Below, in pieces: positions 39,925 to 47,921 of a DNA stretch of 64,000 nucleotides. Source of the stretch: CAZDWZ01 sp964509425 (GTDB lineage Bacteria; Bdellovibrionota_C; UBA2361; SZUA-149; CAZDWZ01); contig CAZDWZ010000004.1 of NCBI GenBank assembly GCA_964509425.1, forward strand, positions 372,001-436,000. The letters are read 5' to 3'. Within the stretch, counting starts at the first letter, position 1. Each line of letters begins with the position of its first letter. The notes below the pieces were generated by a model, which was not told where the DNA came from, ran no database searches, and worked only from the letters and a program-made list of their open reading frames with translations. The position numbers and the translations under genes are program-made.

Positions 39925-41556
39925 CTAATCGACAACCTCTTGCCGCCGGAGTGCCGCGGCCGCGCTCTCCTTAACTTGCTCATCCTCGTCGTCCAGCAAT
40001 TCGATCAACAGCTTTCTTGTTGATCGGGCTGCGGGCGCGATTTCTGTCAACGTCAGTGCGATCTCCCGTCTCAGAATCGGATCTTCTTCTCGCGCTGCCT
40101 CTCGGAATTGGGCAAAAAGGACCGTGGCGTCTGCCGATTTCAGCGATTCAAGCATTCGTGTGCGAAGCTGAGCGCTCGCAGCCGGAAGCTCCCTGATCAG
40201 CACTCCGACAGCAGGCTTGTGAAACGGATTCACCGATAACAGACTCGTTGCCGCCTGAATCTTCACTGCTGAGTCCGCGTCTTCCTTCAGCGCCTTCTCC
40301 ATCAAATCAAATACCTTCTGATCGCTTGCGATCAGAGGGTGTAAGGCCTGCGCAGCATTCTGCCGTACCAACGGATTCTGATCGGAGAGCGCTTCAGCGA
40401 GAGGAGCGACTCCTACTACGCCAATTTTCTGCATGACGTACCCGGCGGAGAACCGGACCCTCGAGTCTGAATCTCGGAGTGCCTTCGACAATGCCGGCAA
40501 CAAATTTTCGTCGAATACTTTGAGCTCGGCGATCTTCATCGCCGTCTCGGCGCGCACAGTGGGATCAGGGTGATTGAGTCCGTCCGAAAAGCCCTTGGGA
40601 ATGCCCTGAGTTCCCTCGTGAGAAACGGCATTCTCCGCAACGGGGGCGGGGGGTTCGAGAGCCGCAACTTTGGTCTGGATGGCTTCTTCGGGTCGCTTCA
40701 AAGAAGCTCGCGCTCCTTCCGCATCTGCTTGAGCCTTTTCGCCTTGGCTCAAATCGACAACGGAGGAATCCGATCTCAGGGCCGCGGTAACTTCGGTATT
40801 CATCGCATCGGGTTTCGAGTCCGCGATCGAAGGTGCGGGATCAGCTCCGAGAGCGGTCAGCCCCTCGCGAGCGCGTGAAGCAATAGTCGAGGACGGGTCG
40901 TCGAGAACACTCTTCAAGCTCCCTATCGTCTCGGGACTTGAGTCGGCAGTACGACGAAGAGCGATAACCGCACGAAGCCGGATTCTCGAGTCCGAATCTT
41001 TGAGTGCTTGACGAAGTGCAGCGAGCGCTCCCTCATTGCGAGTACGAAGAATCCCCAGAGTCTCTACCGCTCCCATTCGGGGGCCCATCGCACGATTGGA
41101 TCCGACGATCTCGGCGAGCTCCAGTGCCAGATCTTTGGAAGATCCGCTTCCCTGACTTCGGAGGGCGCGCGCAATCGCAAAGCTGAGCGCTTCGTCGCCG
41201 GAGAGAACTGAGCGGACGAGAACACTTCCCACGTTCACGTTCCACACCGACAGCAGCTTAACCAGCGAGGCGATAAACGATTCGTCTTCAAAAGAATGAT
41301 CTCTCAGCAACCTGAGAACCGTCCGTCGGCCTTCGTCCCGGAGCTCGGCGGGGCAGATGGTATTCGTCAGCTGCTCGAGACCTCGCAGGCGTTCCTCCTG
41401 ACTTCCCTCCAAAAGAGCTAGGGCATCGGTGCATGCTGAGGGCGCACCCGCTTCCTGAGCTTCCGAATACGGCGCTAAGATTTGGCAGCCGCCGAGAAGC
41501 AGACACAAAAACCACTCTCTCGATTTTCTACCGCCTATGCGTAAGGTGCTCTTCAA
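39925..41556 (-). CDS. HEAT-repeat lipoprotein
   Basis: A 543-residue exported protein. The signal peptide ends in a possible lipobox, LLGGC (Cys24). Two arrays of HEAT-type helical pairs are visible: about 140-230 (LRQALKDSDSRIRLRAVIAL, LKSVLDDPSSTIASRARE) and about 320-543 (LNHPDPTVRAETAMKIAEL, LSKALRDSDSRVRFSAGYVM, LSDQNPLVRQNAAQAL), joined by a variable linker. The repeats are the non-catalytic PBS/HEAT form used for protein-protein contacts. Function unknown. It converges with the second sensor kinase and is divergent from the LysM lipoprotein gene. Confidence 0.88.
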   Translation of the reverse strand: MKSTLRIGGRKSREWFLCLLLGGCQILAPYSEAQEAGAPSACTDALALLEGSQEERLRGLEQLTNTICPAELRDEGRRTVLRLLRDHSFEDESFIASLVKLLSVWNVNVGSVLVRSVLSGDEALSFAIARALRSQGSGSSKDLALELAEIVGSNRAMGPRMGAVETLGILRTRNEGALAALRQALKDSDSRIRLRAVIALRRTADSSPETIGSLKSVLDDPSSTIASRAREGLTALGADPAPSIADSKPDAMNTEVTAALRSDSSVVDLSQGEKAQADAEGARASLKRPEEAIQTKVAALEPPAPVAENAVSHEGTQGIPKGFSDGLNHPDPTVRAETAMKIAELKVFDENLLPALSKALRDSDSRVRFSAGYVMQKIGVVGVAPLAEALSDQNPLVRQNAAQALHPLIASDQKVFDLMEKALKEDADSAVKIQAATSLLSVNPFHKPAVGVLIRELPAASAQLRTRMLESLKSADATVLFAQFREAAREEDPILRREIALTLTEIAPAARSTRKLLIELLDDEDEQVKESAAAALRRQEVVD

Positions 41557-41685
41557 GAATGAATCTCCCGATTAAATTCGCCTGACGATGCCTGAACTGA
41601 GCCGTTCACGATACGACGGCGAACATGGCGGAGTTGCAAAATTACCGCTCCGGTAGTAGCTCGTTCCGCTATCCGGGGGGTTTGA

Positions 41686-42126
41686 ATGCCGTATCTTAAA
41701 TCATCTCGCCACTTCATTTTGCGACGTGTCGTTTATTTTTTTCTAATTATCATTTTTTCCGTGCCAATTTCTGGGTGCGCTACTCTTCGCTCGACTGGTG
41801 TCTTTTCATACCGGGGCGGTGAACGTTCGGGACACGTTGTGCGTCATACGGTGACCAAACGGGGTGAGACGCTGAGCGCCATTTCACGACAATACACCGG
41901 CACTTCGAAAAACTGGCGAGTCATCGCATCCGAGAATTCGGGAATTGATCCGAAGAAACTTTCTTTGGGTCAGAGAATCCGCATCCCGAAAAATTTGATC
42001 CGCGTCCGGGGACAGAGAGCCATTGGAGAGGCGAATCTCAAAGACGAGCTCATTCGAGAGAAACTGATGGACGCAGTCCTCGAGAAGACATGTGATCCAG
42101 CCGGGAGCAAACTACCCGAAGATTGA
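41686..42126 (+). CDS. LysM-domain lipoprotein
   Basis: A 146-residue envelope protein. A signal peptide (FLIIIFSVPISG) ends in a lipobox, PISGC (Cys31). One LysM domain spans about 52-101 (HTVTKRGETLSAISRQYTGT, WRVIASEN, LGQRIRIPKNL), the fold that binds GlcNAc chains of peptidoglycan. After it comes a charged helix and a Cys near the end. It may tether other proteins to the wall. The divergent gene is the HEAT-repeat lipoprotein, and a binding-protein gene follows on the same strand after a hairpin. Confidence 0.88.
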   Translation: MPYLKSSRHFILRRVVYFFLIIIFSVPISGCATLRSTGVFSYRGGERSGHVVRHTVTKRGETLSAISRQYTGTSKNWRVIASENSGIDPKKLSLGQRIRIPKNLIRVRGQRAIGEANLKDELIREKLMDAVLEKTCDPAGSKLPED

Positions 42127-42170
42127 CGAGGTAAGAAGCTCGCTTGCGTAGTTCCAATCTTGGAGGCCGC

Positions 42171-42200
42171 CACCGCGCGTTTCAATTTCACCGCGCGGTG
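42171..42200 (+). terminator. Possible terminator or mRNA hairpin after the LysM gene
   Basis: CACCGCGCG and CGCGCGGTG form a nine-pair stem around a 12-base loop. No T-run follows, so intrinsic termination is uncertain. Confidence 0.35.
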
Positions 42201-42269
42201 TAATTTAGCTGATTTTACGTTTGTTCGTGCATACGCTAAAACGCTTGATAGGATCCTCCTCTCACCGGA

Positions 42270-43469
42270 ATGCAAACAATGTTGAAACAAATCGGCTTTT
42301 TCAGCTTGTCTCTCCGCCTGGCCTCACTCTTGATGCTGTTCGGCTCTGCGCCTTCCGCGGATGCCGCTCCCGAAGAAAAAGTTCCGGTTCGCCTCGGCGC
42401 TTCTATAGCGCTTACGGGAAAACTTGCGGATATGGGCGCCGCCGAGAAGCAGGGGTTCGAGCTCGCTGCGGAGGATATCAACGCCGCTTCAGGCTTCGAG
42501 GGTCGAGGTATTCGGCTTCTCTTCGAGGATAACGCAAGCGATCCGAAAGCTGCCTTAAATGGAGCAAACAAACTTTTCGATAGCGATAAGGTCGACTTCT
42601 TTTTCACGGCTTTTTCGCACATCACCCAAGCACTCGAGGCGCGGCTCAAGCGTGCAAAAGTATTGTTCATCTATCATGCGTCGATCGGCCACGTGGCGGC
42701 CCACAACACGCTGGGGTTTCGTGATTGGGCAGACATCGATGAACAAACTCTCGCTCTGATGAAGTTCGCAAAATCAGAAGGTCGGAAGCGCGTGGCTTAC
42801 CTCGGCGAGCAGCATGAAGCTTGCCAGGCCTACGAGGGACTGTTGCGCGAGCGGCACAAAGAATTCGGCTTCGAGCTCCTCTCGGTGGAGAATTACGTGG
42901 CAGGCGAAGTTGATTTCAAGCCGATGCTGCTTCGAATTTCTCAAAGGCAACCGGACGCCGTCTTCGTGTGTAGTTGGCGGGACGGTGGAATACTCATGTC
43001 ACAGATGAAGGCGCTGAACCTCATAAAACTTCCCACTTACCAGCAGGTCGCACCGCTCTTGGGCGTGAACGACACTCCGGAGGTTCGGAAGCTCTATGAA
43101 GAAAACGCGGCGGTAAGCTCCTGGCTGGTTTTCGCCGAAGGAGAGCTGAACTCCGTTCAAGAGAAGTTTTTTCAGCGAGTAAAGGAACGTTTCGGGAACG
43201 CGCCGCGAATAGAGACTCTGATTGCATTCGACGACCTCTTTATCCTTGAAAAAGCGGCCCGCGGATGTTTGCAAGGCGGAGGTGTTGATCAACTCTGCGT
43301 TGCGAAAAATCTGGCTCAGACCACAAGTGAGGGCGTCTCCGGACCGGTTTGTTTCGACGACCTTCGGCGGGCGAGGCGTCCCACGCTTTTGATCCGCGTC
43401 ATCGACGGGAGATGGAAGAAGGTGTTTGAGGACGGCGGGGTCTGCGCCTCGCGTGGGAAAACAGGCTAA
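42270..43469 (+). CDS. Periplasmic substrate-binding protein, branched-chain amino-acid type (orphan)
   Basis: Peripla_BP_6-type protein of 399 residues. A signal peptide (LRLASLLMLFGSAPSADA) is followed by VPVRLGASIALTGKLADMG, the typical first strand and ligand loop, and AEDINAASG plus a full two-lobed body (GRKRVAYLGEQHEACQAYEG, QPDAVFVCSWRDGGILMSQM). It lacks permease and ATPase neighbours, as does the relative at 11815-12954, from which it differs widely in sequence. Start ATG (MQTMLKQ) or the second Met are both possible. Ligand unknown; a sensory accessory role is possible but unsupported. Confidence 0.85.
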   Translation: MQTMLKQIGFFSLSLRLASLLMLFGSAPSADAAPEEKVPVRLGASIALTGKLADMGAAEKQGFELAAEDINAASGFEGRGIRLLFEDNASDPKAALNGANKLFDSDKVDFFFTAFSHITQALEARLKRAKVLFIYHASIGHVAAHNTLGFRDWADIDEQTLALMKFAKSEGRKRVAYLGEQHEACQAYEGLLRERHKEFGFELLSVENYVAGEVDFKPMLLRISQRQPDAVFVCSWRDGGILMSQMKALNLIKLPTYQQVAPLLGVNDTPEVRKLYEENAAVSSWLVFAEGELNSVQEKFFQRVKERFGNAPRIETLIAFDDLFILEKAARGCLQGGGVDQLCVAKNLAQTTSEGVSGPVCFDDLRRARRPTLLIRVIDGRWKKVFEDGGVCASRGKTG

Positions 43470-43551
43470 ACGTCATTCCCGGTCGAGTCGCGAAGCTTGT
43501 GCAAGAACGGATGAAAGCACGGGCCAATTCCGGTATTGCTTCACGAGGGCT

Positions 43552-44301
43552 CTAGGCGCGAACAGCGCCTTCGAGAATTTTTCTCGCCTTCTTCGCGATC
43601 CCCAACTGTTTTTGATCTCGTCGCTGAATGAACCGAGGTTCATGTTTGAACTGCAGAATCGCATCATCGAGAATTTGTTTTGCCTCTTCACGGGCGCCTT
43701 CTTCGGAGAGAAGTGTGGCAAGGTCTATCTGATATTGTAGTTGAGAGCTCGATTTTACGATTCGCCGGTATATCTCGATCGCTTTCTTGCGTTCATCGAG
43801 GTCAACGCAGAGGGCAGCGTAGTTCACCGCCGCTTCGAAGTTTTTAAAATCGAAGTCTTTCTCCAGCAAGGCCTCGAAGCGAACTCTCGCTTCGTTGCTT
43901 CGCTTGGCACCCATCAGGCAGCTCGCCGACAGGTATTGATACACCTTATTCCCGGTTTCAGATTGCAGAAGCTCTTCGGCAAGCACCGTGGCTTCGTCAA
44001 ATTTTCCGGCGTCGTGCAACGCCTGGGCGAGCTTCAGTTTATTAACCGCGCTTCCGCTCGATTTGTAGAGATAGCGAAGCTCATCCAGTGACGTTTTTTT
44101 CTTGAGCACGCGCTTCCAAAGACGGGCAAACTCCGGATCGTGGATTTTGACGGCAAAAAAGTAGGCCCAGTCTCCGAACGGTATCCAGCAGATGAGGAAC
44201 CAATAGGAACTCATACCGCCACGGCCGCCACCGCTCCGCTGAATGGAGTCGACGAGCATCCACGCTTTGAAGGCCAGCAGTAAAACGGCGATAATCGGCA
44301 T
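43552..44301 (-). CDS. TPR-repeat membrane protein
   Basis: A 249-residue protein with two N-terminal hydrophobic segments (about 1-18 and 31-50, the second WFLICWIPFGDWAYFFAV) and then TPR-type helical pairs (KLKLAQALHDAGKFDEATVLA, YQYLSASCLMGAKRSNEARVRF, YAALCVDLDERKKAIEIYRR, ILDDAILQFKHEP). The same two-segment-plus-TPR arrangement occurs in unassigned proteobacterial proteins. It is likely anchored in the inner membrane with the repeats in the cytoplasm. Function unknown. It converges with the orphan binding-protein gene. Confidence 0.82.
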   Translation of the reverse strand: MPIIAVLLLAFKAWMLVDSIQRSGGGRGGMSSYWFLICWIPFGDWAYFFAVKIHDPEFARLWKRVLKKKTSLDELRYLYKSSGSAVNKLKLAQALHDAGKFDEATVLAEELLQSETGNKVYQYLSASCLMGAKRSNEARVRFEALLEKDFDFKNFEAAVNYAALCVDLDERKKAIEIYRRIVKSSSQLQYQIDLATLLSEEGAREEAKQILDDAILQFKHEPRFIQRRDQKQLGIAKKARKILEGAVRA

Positions 44302-44483
44302 ACATTCTCAATAAGCTGCGACTTCACTATCGGCTAGAATCGTCCATCCCTTAATGTAGAGATTTTAGACCGCGGATGGAAGCGTATTCCTGGCCATTTC
44401 CGTCTTCTTCTTTTCCCCTGCCCTTGCCTGGCACTCGGCGGTCGGATTACGGTGTCGAATTCTCCATTCCCCAAAGGCGTTCT

Positions 44484-45716
44484 ATGACGGCAGAGACTCA
44501 GAGAGTTCATTTTCGCACGATGTGGTGGGTCGCCACCCTCGTTCTCATCGGGGTAACCGTGCTCTTTTTCGTCGCCAGTCACTTTCGTGCAGTTCACCCT
44601 GGTTTTGCCCTTCTCCGGGCCTTCTGTGAAGCCGCAATGGTTGGAGGCCTCGCCGATTGGTTTGCCGTTTCGGCGCTTTTCCGTCGCCCATTAGGGTTGC
44701 CGATTCCGCATACCGCGATCGTTCCAGCAAATAAAGGGAGAATCGGCCGCAGCCTCGGACTTTTCATTCACGAGAACTTTCTGTCGGAGGAAGTGCTCGA
44801 ATCCGAAGCGGTGAACATCACCGGCGCTATTACCCGCTGGCTGGAGGTTCCGGAGAACCGGCGAAGCATTGTTCAAAGCGTTCAAACTCTCATGCCGCAT
44901 CTCTTGGAGACGCTCGAAGAAGAAGAAATAAAGCAGTTCTTCGATTCGCAGGCAGAGGACCTGGTAAGCCAGCTCGATCTCGCGGGATTCACGGCAAAGA
45001 TTCTCCGCCTGCTCACGGTAGACGAATTACATGAGGTCGTCCTCGACGAAGTTGTCCTTCAATCTCGTTCGTTTTTCCATGACAATAGCGATTGGTTCCA
45101 ACAGCAAATCCGCGACGCGAGTCCGTGGTTCGTCCCAGAGTTCGTCGATCGGAGAATATTTGCGGCCATTCTCGAAAAGACTGAGGAGACACTTTCAAGT
45201 GCGATTGCAGATCGAAACCATGAGCTCCGCCGAAGGGTTCACGCCGCGGTCGAGCAGTTTATCGCGAAGCTGGAAACCTCCGACAAGTTCAAACAAGAGG
45301 GAGAAAAAATAAAGCAACTTCTTCTCAAGAACACGGTGGTTCGCGAATACATCAACTCGATTCGCGACGGCATACTCGAGAATGTTCGCGAAGATGTGCT
45401 GAAGCCTGACTCAAAAATCCTGGCCGCTCTCGAAAACATGCTGGAAGGCTTCGTCGAGACCATGAGCGGCTCATCGGATCTCCAGCTTCGAATGAATCGA
45501 ATTCTTCGCCGCCTATTCGCCGCAGCAGTGGGCGACCAAGGCGAGCATCTCGTGGAGCGAATCGCAAAAACTGTGGACTCCTGGGATACCGACACTCTCG
45601 TCCAAAAGCTCGAAGAGCAAGTGGGTTCGGATCTGCAGTTTATCCGCATGAACGGAACAATTGTCGGCGGGCTCATCGGCGTCGCGATCTTCACCGTGGA
45701 GAACCTGCTGCACTAG
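44484..45716 (+). CDS. DUF445 family membrane protein
   Basis: A 410-residue protein starting MTAETQRVHFRTMWW; the longer upstream frame lacks homology-like content and the ATG has AAAGGCG upstream. TM1 is about 13-32. The hallmark is AMVGGLADWFAVSALFRRP and PIPHTAIVPANKGRIGRSL, after which a long helical region follows. The C-terminus returns to the membrane (IVGGLIGVAIFTVENLLH). The family is widespread and includes the Bacillus spore coat-related YheB-type proteins; function is not established. It is divergent from the TPR gene, about 180 bases away. Confidence 0.88.
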   Translation: MTAETQRVHFRTMWWVATLVLIGVTVLFFVASHFRAVHPGFALLRAFCEAAMVGGLADWFAVSALFRRPLGLPIPHTAIVPANKGRIGRSLGLFIHENFLSEEVLESEAVNITGAITRWLEVPENRRSIVQSVQTLMPHLLETLEEEEIKQFFDSQAEDLVSQLDLAGFTAKILRLLTVDELHEVVLDEVVLQSRSFFHDNSDWFQQQIRDASPWFVPEFVDRRIFAAILEKTEETLSSAIADRNHELRRRVHAAVEQFIAKLETSDKFKQEGEKIKQLLLKNTVVREYINSIRDGILENVREDVLKPDSKILAALENMLEGFVETMSGSSDLQLRMNRILRRLFAAAVGDQGEHLVERIAKTVDSWDTDTLVQKLEEQVGSDLQFIRMNGTIVGGLIGVAIFTVENLLH

Positions 45717-45725
45717 AGCGCTCTT

Positions 45726-45835
45726 TCTCTGCGTTTTCCCTGTGTCTCTGTGCCTCTGTGGTTCAAAAAGCGTATCACTCTATTCTCCATCCTGTTGAAC
45801 CGCAGAGGCACAGAGACACAGAGGCACAGAGATTG
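45726..45835. repeat. Inverted CTCTGTG-type dispersed repeat, copy 1
   Basis: TGTGTCTCTGTGCCTCTGTG (45741-) pairs with its complement across a 28-base centre: arms 45741-45766 and 45795-45820 match at 25 of 26 positions. The same motif family (ACAGAGGCACAGAG) recurs near 60716-60853. Sequences of this kind are frequent intergenic repeats in many bacterial lineages. It borders the GC-rich block. Confidence 0.8.
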
Positions 45836-45899
45836 GTGTGGAAGTCCCACGATGTGGGGGGGGGTGTTAACCTCCTTTAAAAAAGATTTGATCCCGCTC

Positions 45900-45939
45900 C
45901 TCTCCGTCCGCCACGATGGCCGTTCGTGCGGACGGAGAG
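45900..45939 (-). terminator. Hairpin downstream of the GC-rich gene
   Basis: CTCTCCGTCCG and CGGACGGAGAG pair, extended by CACGA/TCGTG with one bulged C, around a seven-base loop. On the minus strand, a T-rich tract (ATCTTTTTT) follows about 13 bases later, so it could stop transcription of the GC-rich gene. Confidence 0.55.
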
Positions 45940-45958
45940 TGCGGGACCGGGTCGAACA

Positions 45959-46954
45959 TCACGCCGCGGCGACCGGGTAGAGCCGATCGACGAACTCGGC
46001 GGCCCGGCACAACGCGCCGACCATGTCGTCCTTAGCGAACGTCCGGGTGCCGAAGCCGCGGACCGCCGTCCGTACGCCCGCGTCCCACCACGGGAACAAC
46101 TCGATCCCCCACGTCACGTCGGTGGCGCAGCCGGTGATCGCGTCCATCAACTCCTTGGTGGGCATCGGGGTGTCCTCGTTCAGCTCCCCGCGGGTGGTGA
46201 GCGCCGAGAGGTGCCGCCGACGGGGGTTCGCGAGCGGCGAGGTCGTCGCCAGCTCGCTCTTCACGTCGTCCATCGACTTCCCGTTCGAGATGGCCCAGTC
46301 GTACAGGTGGCTCGTGTCGTGGAGCACGCTCCACCGGATCGGACCCGTCGCGAGCAGGTTCGCCGCGGAAACCACCTTCGCGATCCGGGAGGGCCGCGTC
46401 GAGCGGCGGTACTCCCGCCGACAGAGGTATTCGGCCAAGAGCTGGACGACCGTCTTGCACTTCTTCCCGGCCTCGTTCGAGATCCACGCGAGGGCCGCGG
46501 AGACAGGCTGGACCACCTCGTCCTCGAACTGCGCGTCGGAAACGTCGCCGAGGTGGAGATCCGCCGTCCACCCTTCGGTCACGGGGCCGGCCGCGACGGT
46601 CGCGCCCACCCGGTCCGCGAGCAGCACCTGATCGAGGACGCCCTTCTTACCAGCCTCACGCGTCGCCGGGTTCGTCAGGTCGAACGGGGGCGGCGTGAAG
46701 ATGAACGTTGACACGTCGTGATAGCCGATCGTCCGGAGCGCGGCGACCATGTCCGCGTACTCGTCGCACTGCGCCGGGTTGCTGGCGTCGCACGGCAGGA
46801 TGTCCACCCCCTTGTAGCGACCGCCGCTCTGCTCCCAGACGGCGCGCGCCAACGCGACGAGCGCCCACTTGTCACCGCCACCGGCGGCCGGCTCGAGCGG
46901 GTTGAACCCCGCCGCCGTGCTGACGAACGTCAGCCGTTTCAGTTCCTTCGCCAT
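45959..46954 (-). CDS. Atypical GC-rich gene, possibly a TIM-barrel sugar isomerase/epimerase-like protein
   Basis: A 331-residue protein in the GC-rich block, with GGGGA seven bases before ATG. It has an N-terminal FVSTAAGFNPLEPAAGGG, alternating strand-helix pattern (YKGVDILPCDA, VSTFIFTPPPF, VGATVAAGPVT, WSVLHDTSHLYDW) and a C-terminal LFPWWDAGVRT, which could fit a xylose-isomerase-like TIM barrel, but no metal-site motif is certain. It follows the truncated gene with a TGATG overlap, so the pair was once an operon. Codon third positions are almost all G/C, in contrast to every neighbour, which points to recent transfer. Confidence 0.7.
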   Translation of the reverse strand: MAKELKRLTFVSTAAGFNPLEPAAGGGDKWALVALARAVWEQSGGRYKGVDILPCDASNPAQCDEYADMVAALRTIGYHDVSTFIFTPPPFDLTNPATREAGKKGVLDQVLLADRVGATVAAGPVTEGWTADLHLGDVSDAQFEDEVVQPVSAALAWISNEAGKKCKTVVQLLAEYLCRREYRRSTRPSRIAKVVSAANLLATGPIRWSVLHDTSHLYDWAISNGKSMDDVKSELATTSPLANPRRRHLSALTTRGELNEDTPMPTKELMDAITGCATDVTWGIELFPWWDAGVRTAVRGFGTRTFAKDDMVGALCRAAEFVDRLYPVAAA

Positions 46955-47139
46955 CAGTCGTCCCCTTCGAAATACGGGTTCGGTTTGCCAACGACGAAGG
47001 GAGAACCGCTTTCCCCCACGTCGTTGAGAAGCTCGGGGTTCTCAACGACGAGGCAATCGCCTCTACTCAAACTGGATGGAAGAGAATAGAAATAGGACCA
47101 AGAGCGCACCGGACGGGCGCGCCGCGCCTCGGATAGCAA
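46954..47139 (-). pseudogene. 3' fragment of a gene upstream of the GC-rich gene
   Basis: The last about 36 codons of the frame (RGDCLVVENPELLN, then FVVGKPNPYFEGDD) have host-unlike sequence and end in TGA overlapping the next ATG as TGATG. Upstream codons (SEARRARPVRSWSYFYS) look like read-through across the junction and there is no good start, so the 5' part seems to be missing. Original function not recognisable. Confidence 0.55.
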
Positions 47140-47173
47140 CCCTCACCGCGAATTGCAAGAAAACGAGCCTTTC

Positions 47174-47920
47174 ATGAAACGCCCCGGATGGAACCCGAAG
47201 CGCAGAAATCGAAAGATCGGAACACCACAACACGGCAAAGGCCAAGACAACCGAATGGTTATCCCCGCCCGCGACGTCGCATTTTTTGAGACGCTCAATA
47301 TCCCTGAGAGCTTTGAGGTGTCGATCCGGCAGCGCACGGTTGCCGTCTTCGTTGAACCGGTCTCGCCCGACTCCATGTATCCGTGCACCCGAAGCGACAT
47401 TGCTCACGTCCTCACGCTGATTCCGGCGGAGTTCACCGAGCAACTGGACTTTCTCGTGTTTCGCCATCCGACCAAAAAGCAAAGGCTCCTCTCGCCAGTC
47501 TGGGGGCGATTGGTGTTCTCTGCTGACATCTGTGGCCGTCAAGGAAATGCGATGTTTATTGAGTCTCAGCTTATCAAGCTCGCTTCTCGATGGTCTAAAA
47601 ACTTGGGGCCTCGCGACAAGGAGGAGCTCGAACGTTTACGATCGGAAGGACATAAAATCGTCGTTGGTAAGCGCGATTATCAAGTTCTCTCCACACCGGA
47701 AGCCATGAGAAACACGGTTCTCTTCCGGACTGTGTTACATGAGATTGGGCATTTGCATCATCGAACGACGACACCGCACTACGCCAGTATCACTCGGGAC
47801 GACCGAGAAGCATTCGCTGAACGATTCGCATCGAAACTCCGCTCCGCACTTGAAACTGATAACAAGATCCCGTTTCCGACGATTTCGGATGACGCGAATA
47901 ACTCGCCCTTCGAAGGCTGA
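47174..47920 (+). CDS. Protein with HExxH metal-site motif, possible metallopeptidase
   Basis: A 248-residue soluble protein. VLHEIGHLHHRTTT gives the HExxH zinc motif (about residues 185-193) and EAFAERFASKL downstream could supply the third acidic ligand, as in ImmA/IrrE-type or gluzincin-like peptidases. The N-terminal half is basic (MKRPGWNPKRRNRKIG). No signal peptide. The ATG is the second Met-like start and has only a weak ribosome site. It starts about 30 bases after the right edge of the GC-rich block and converges, one base apart, with waaA. Family and substrate are unknown. Confidence 0.7.
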   Translation: MKRPGWNPKRRNRKIGTPQHGKGQDNRMVIPARDVAFFETLNIPESFEVSIRQRTVAVFVEPVSPDSMYPCTRSDIAHVLTLIPAEFTEQLDFLVFRHPTKKQRLLSPVWGRLVFSADICGRQGNAMFIESQLIKLASRWSKNLGPRDKEELERLRSEGHKIVVGKRDYQVLSTPEAMRNTVLFRTVLHEIGHLHHRTTTPHYASITRDDREAFAERFASKLRSALETDNKIPFPTISDDANNSPFEG

Positions 47921-47921
47921 A

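Larger units (their letters stand above)
45841..47145. mobile_element. GC-rich foreign segment with one intact gene and one gene end
   Basis: From about 45,890 to 46,960 the bases turn abruptly GC-rich, with third codon positions nearly all G or C, unlike both sides. It contains a complete gene, the 3' end of a second gene whose frame is lost upstream near 47.06-47.14 kb, and a hairpin at the left. No transposase or integrase lies within it. The boundaries are estimates. Confidence 0.65.

Noticed and set aside
45926..46711. Plus-strand frame and other long frames in the GC-rich block
   Set aside because: GC-rich DNA has few stop codons by chance; the minus-strand frame with ribosome site and TGATG overlap is the real one.
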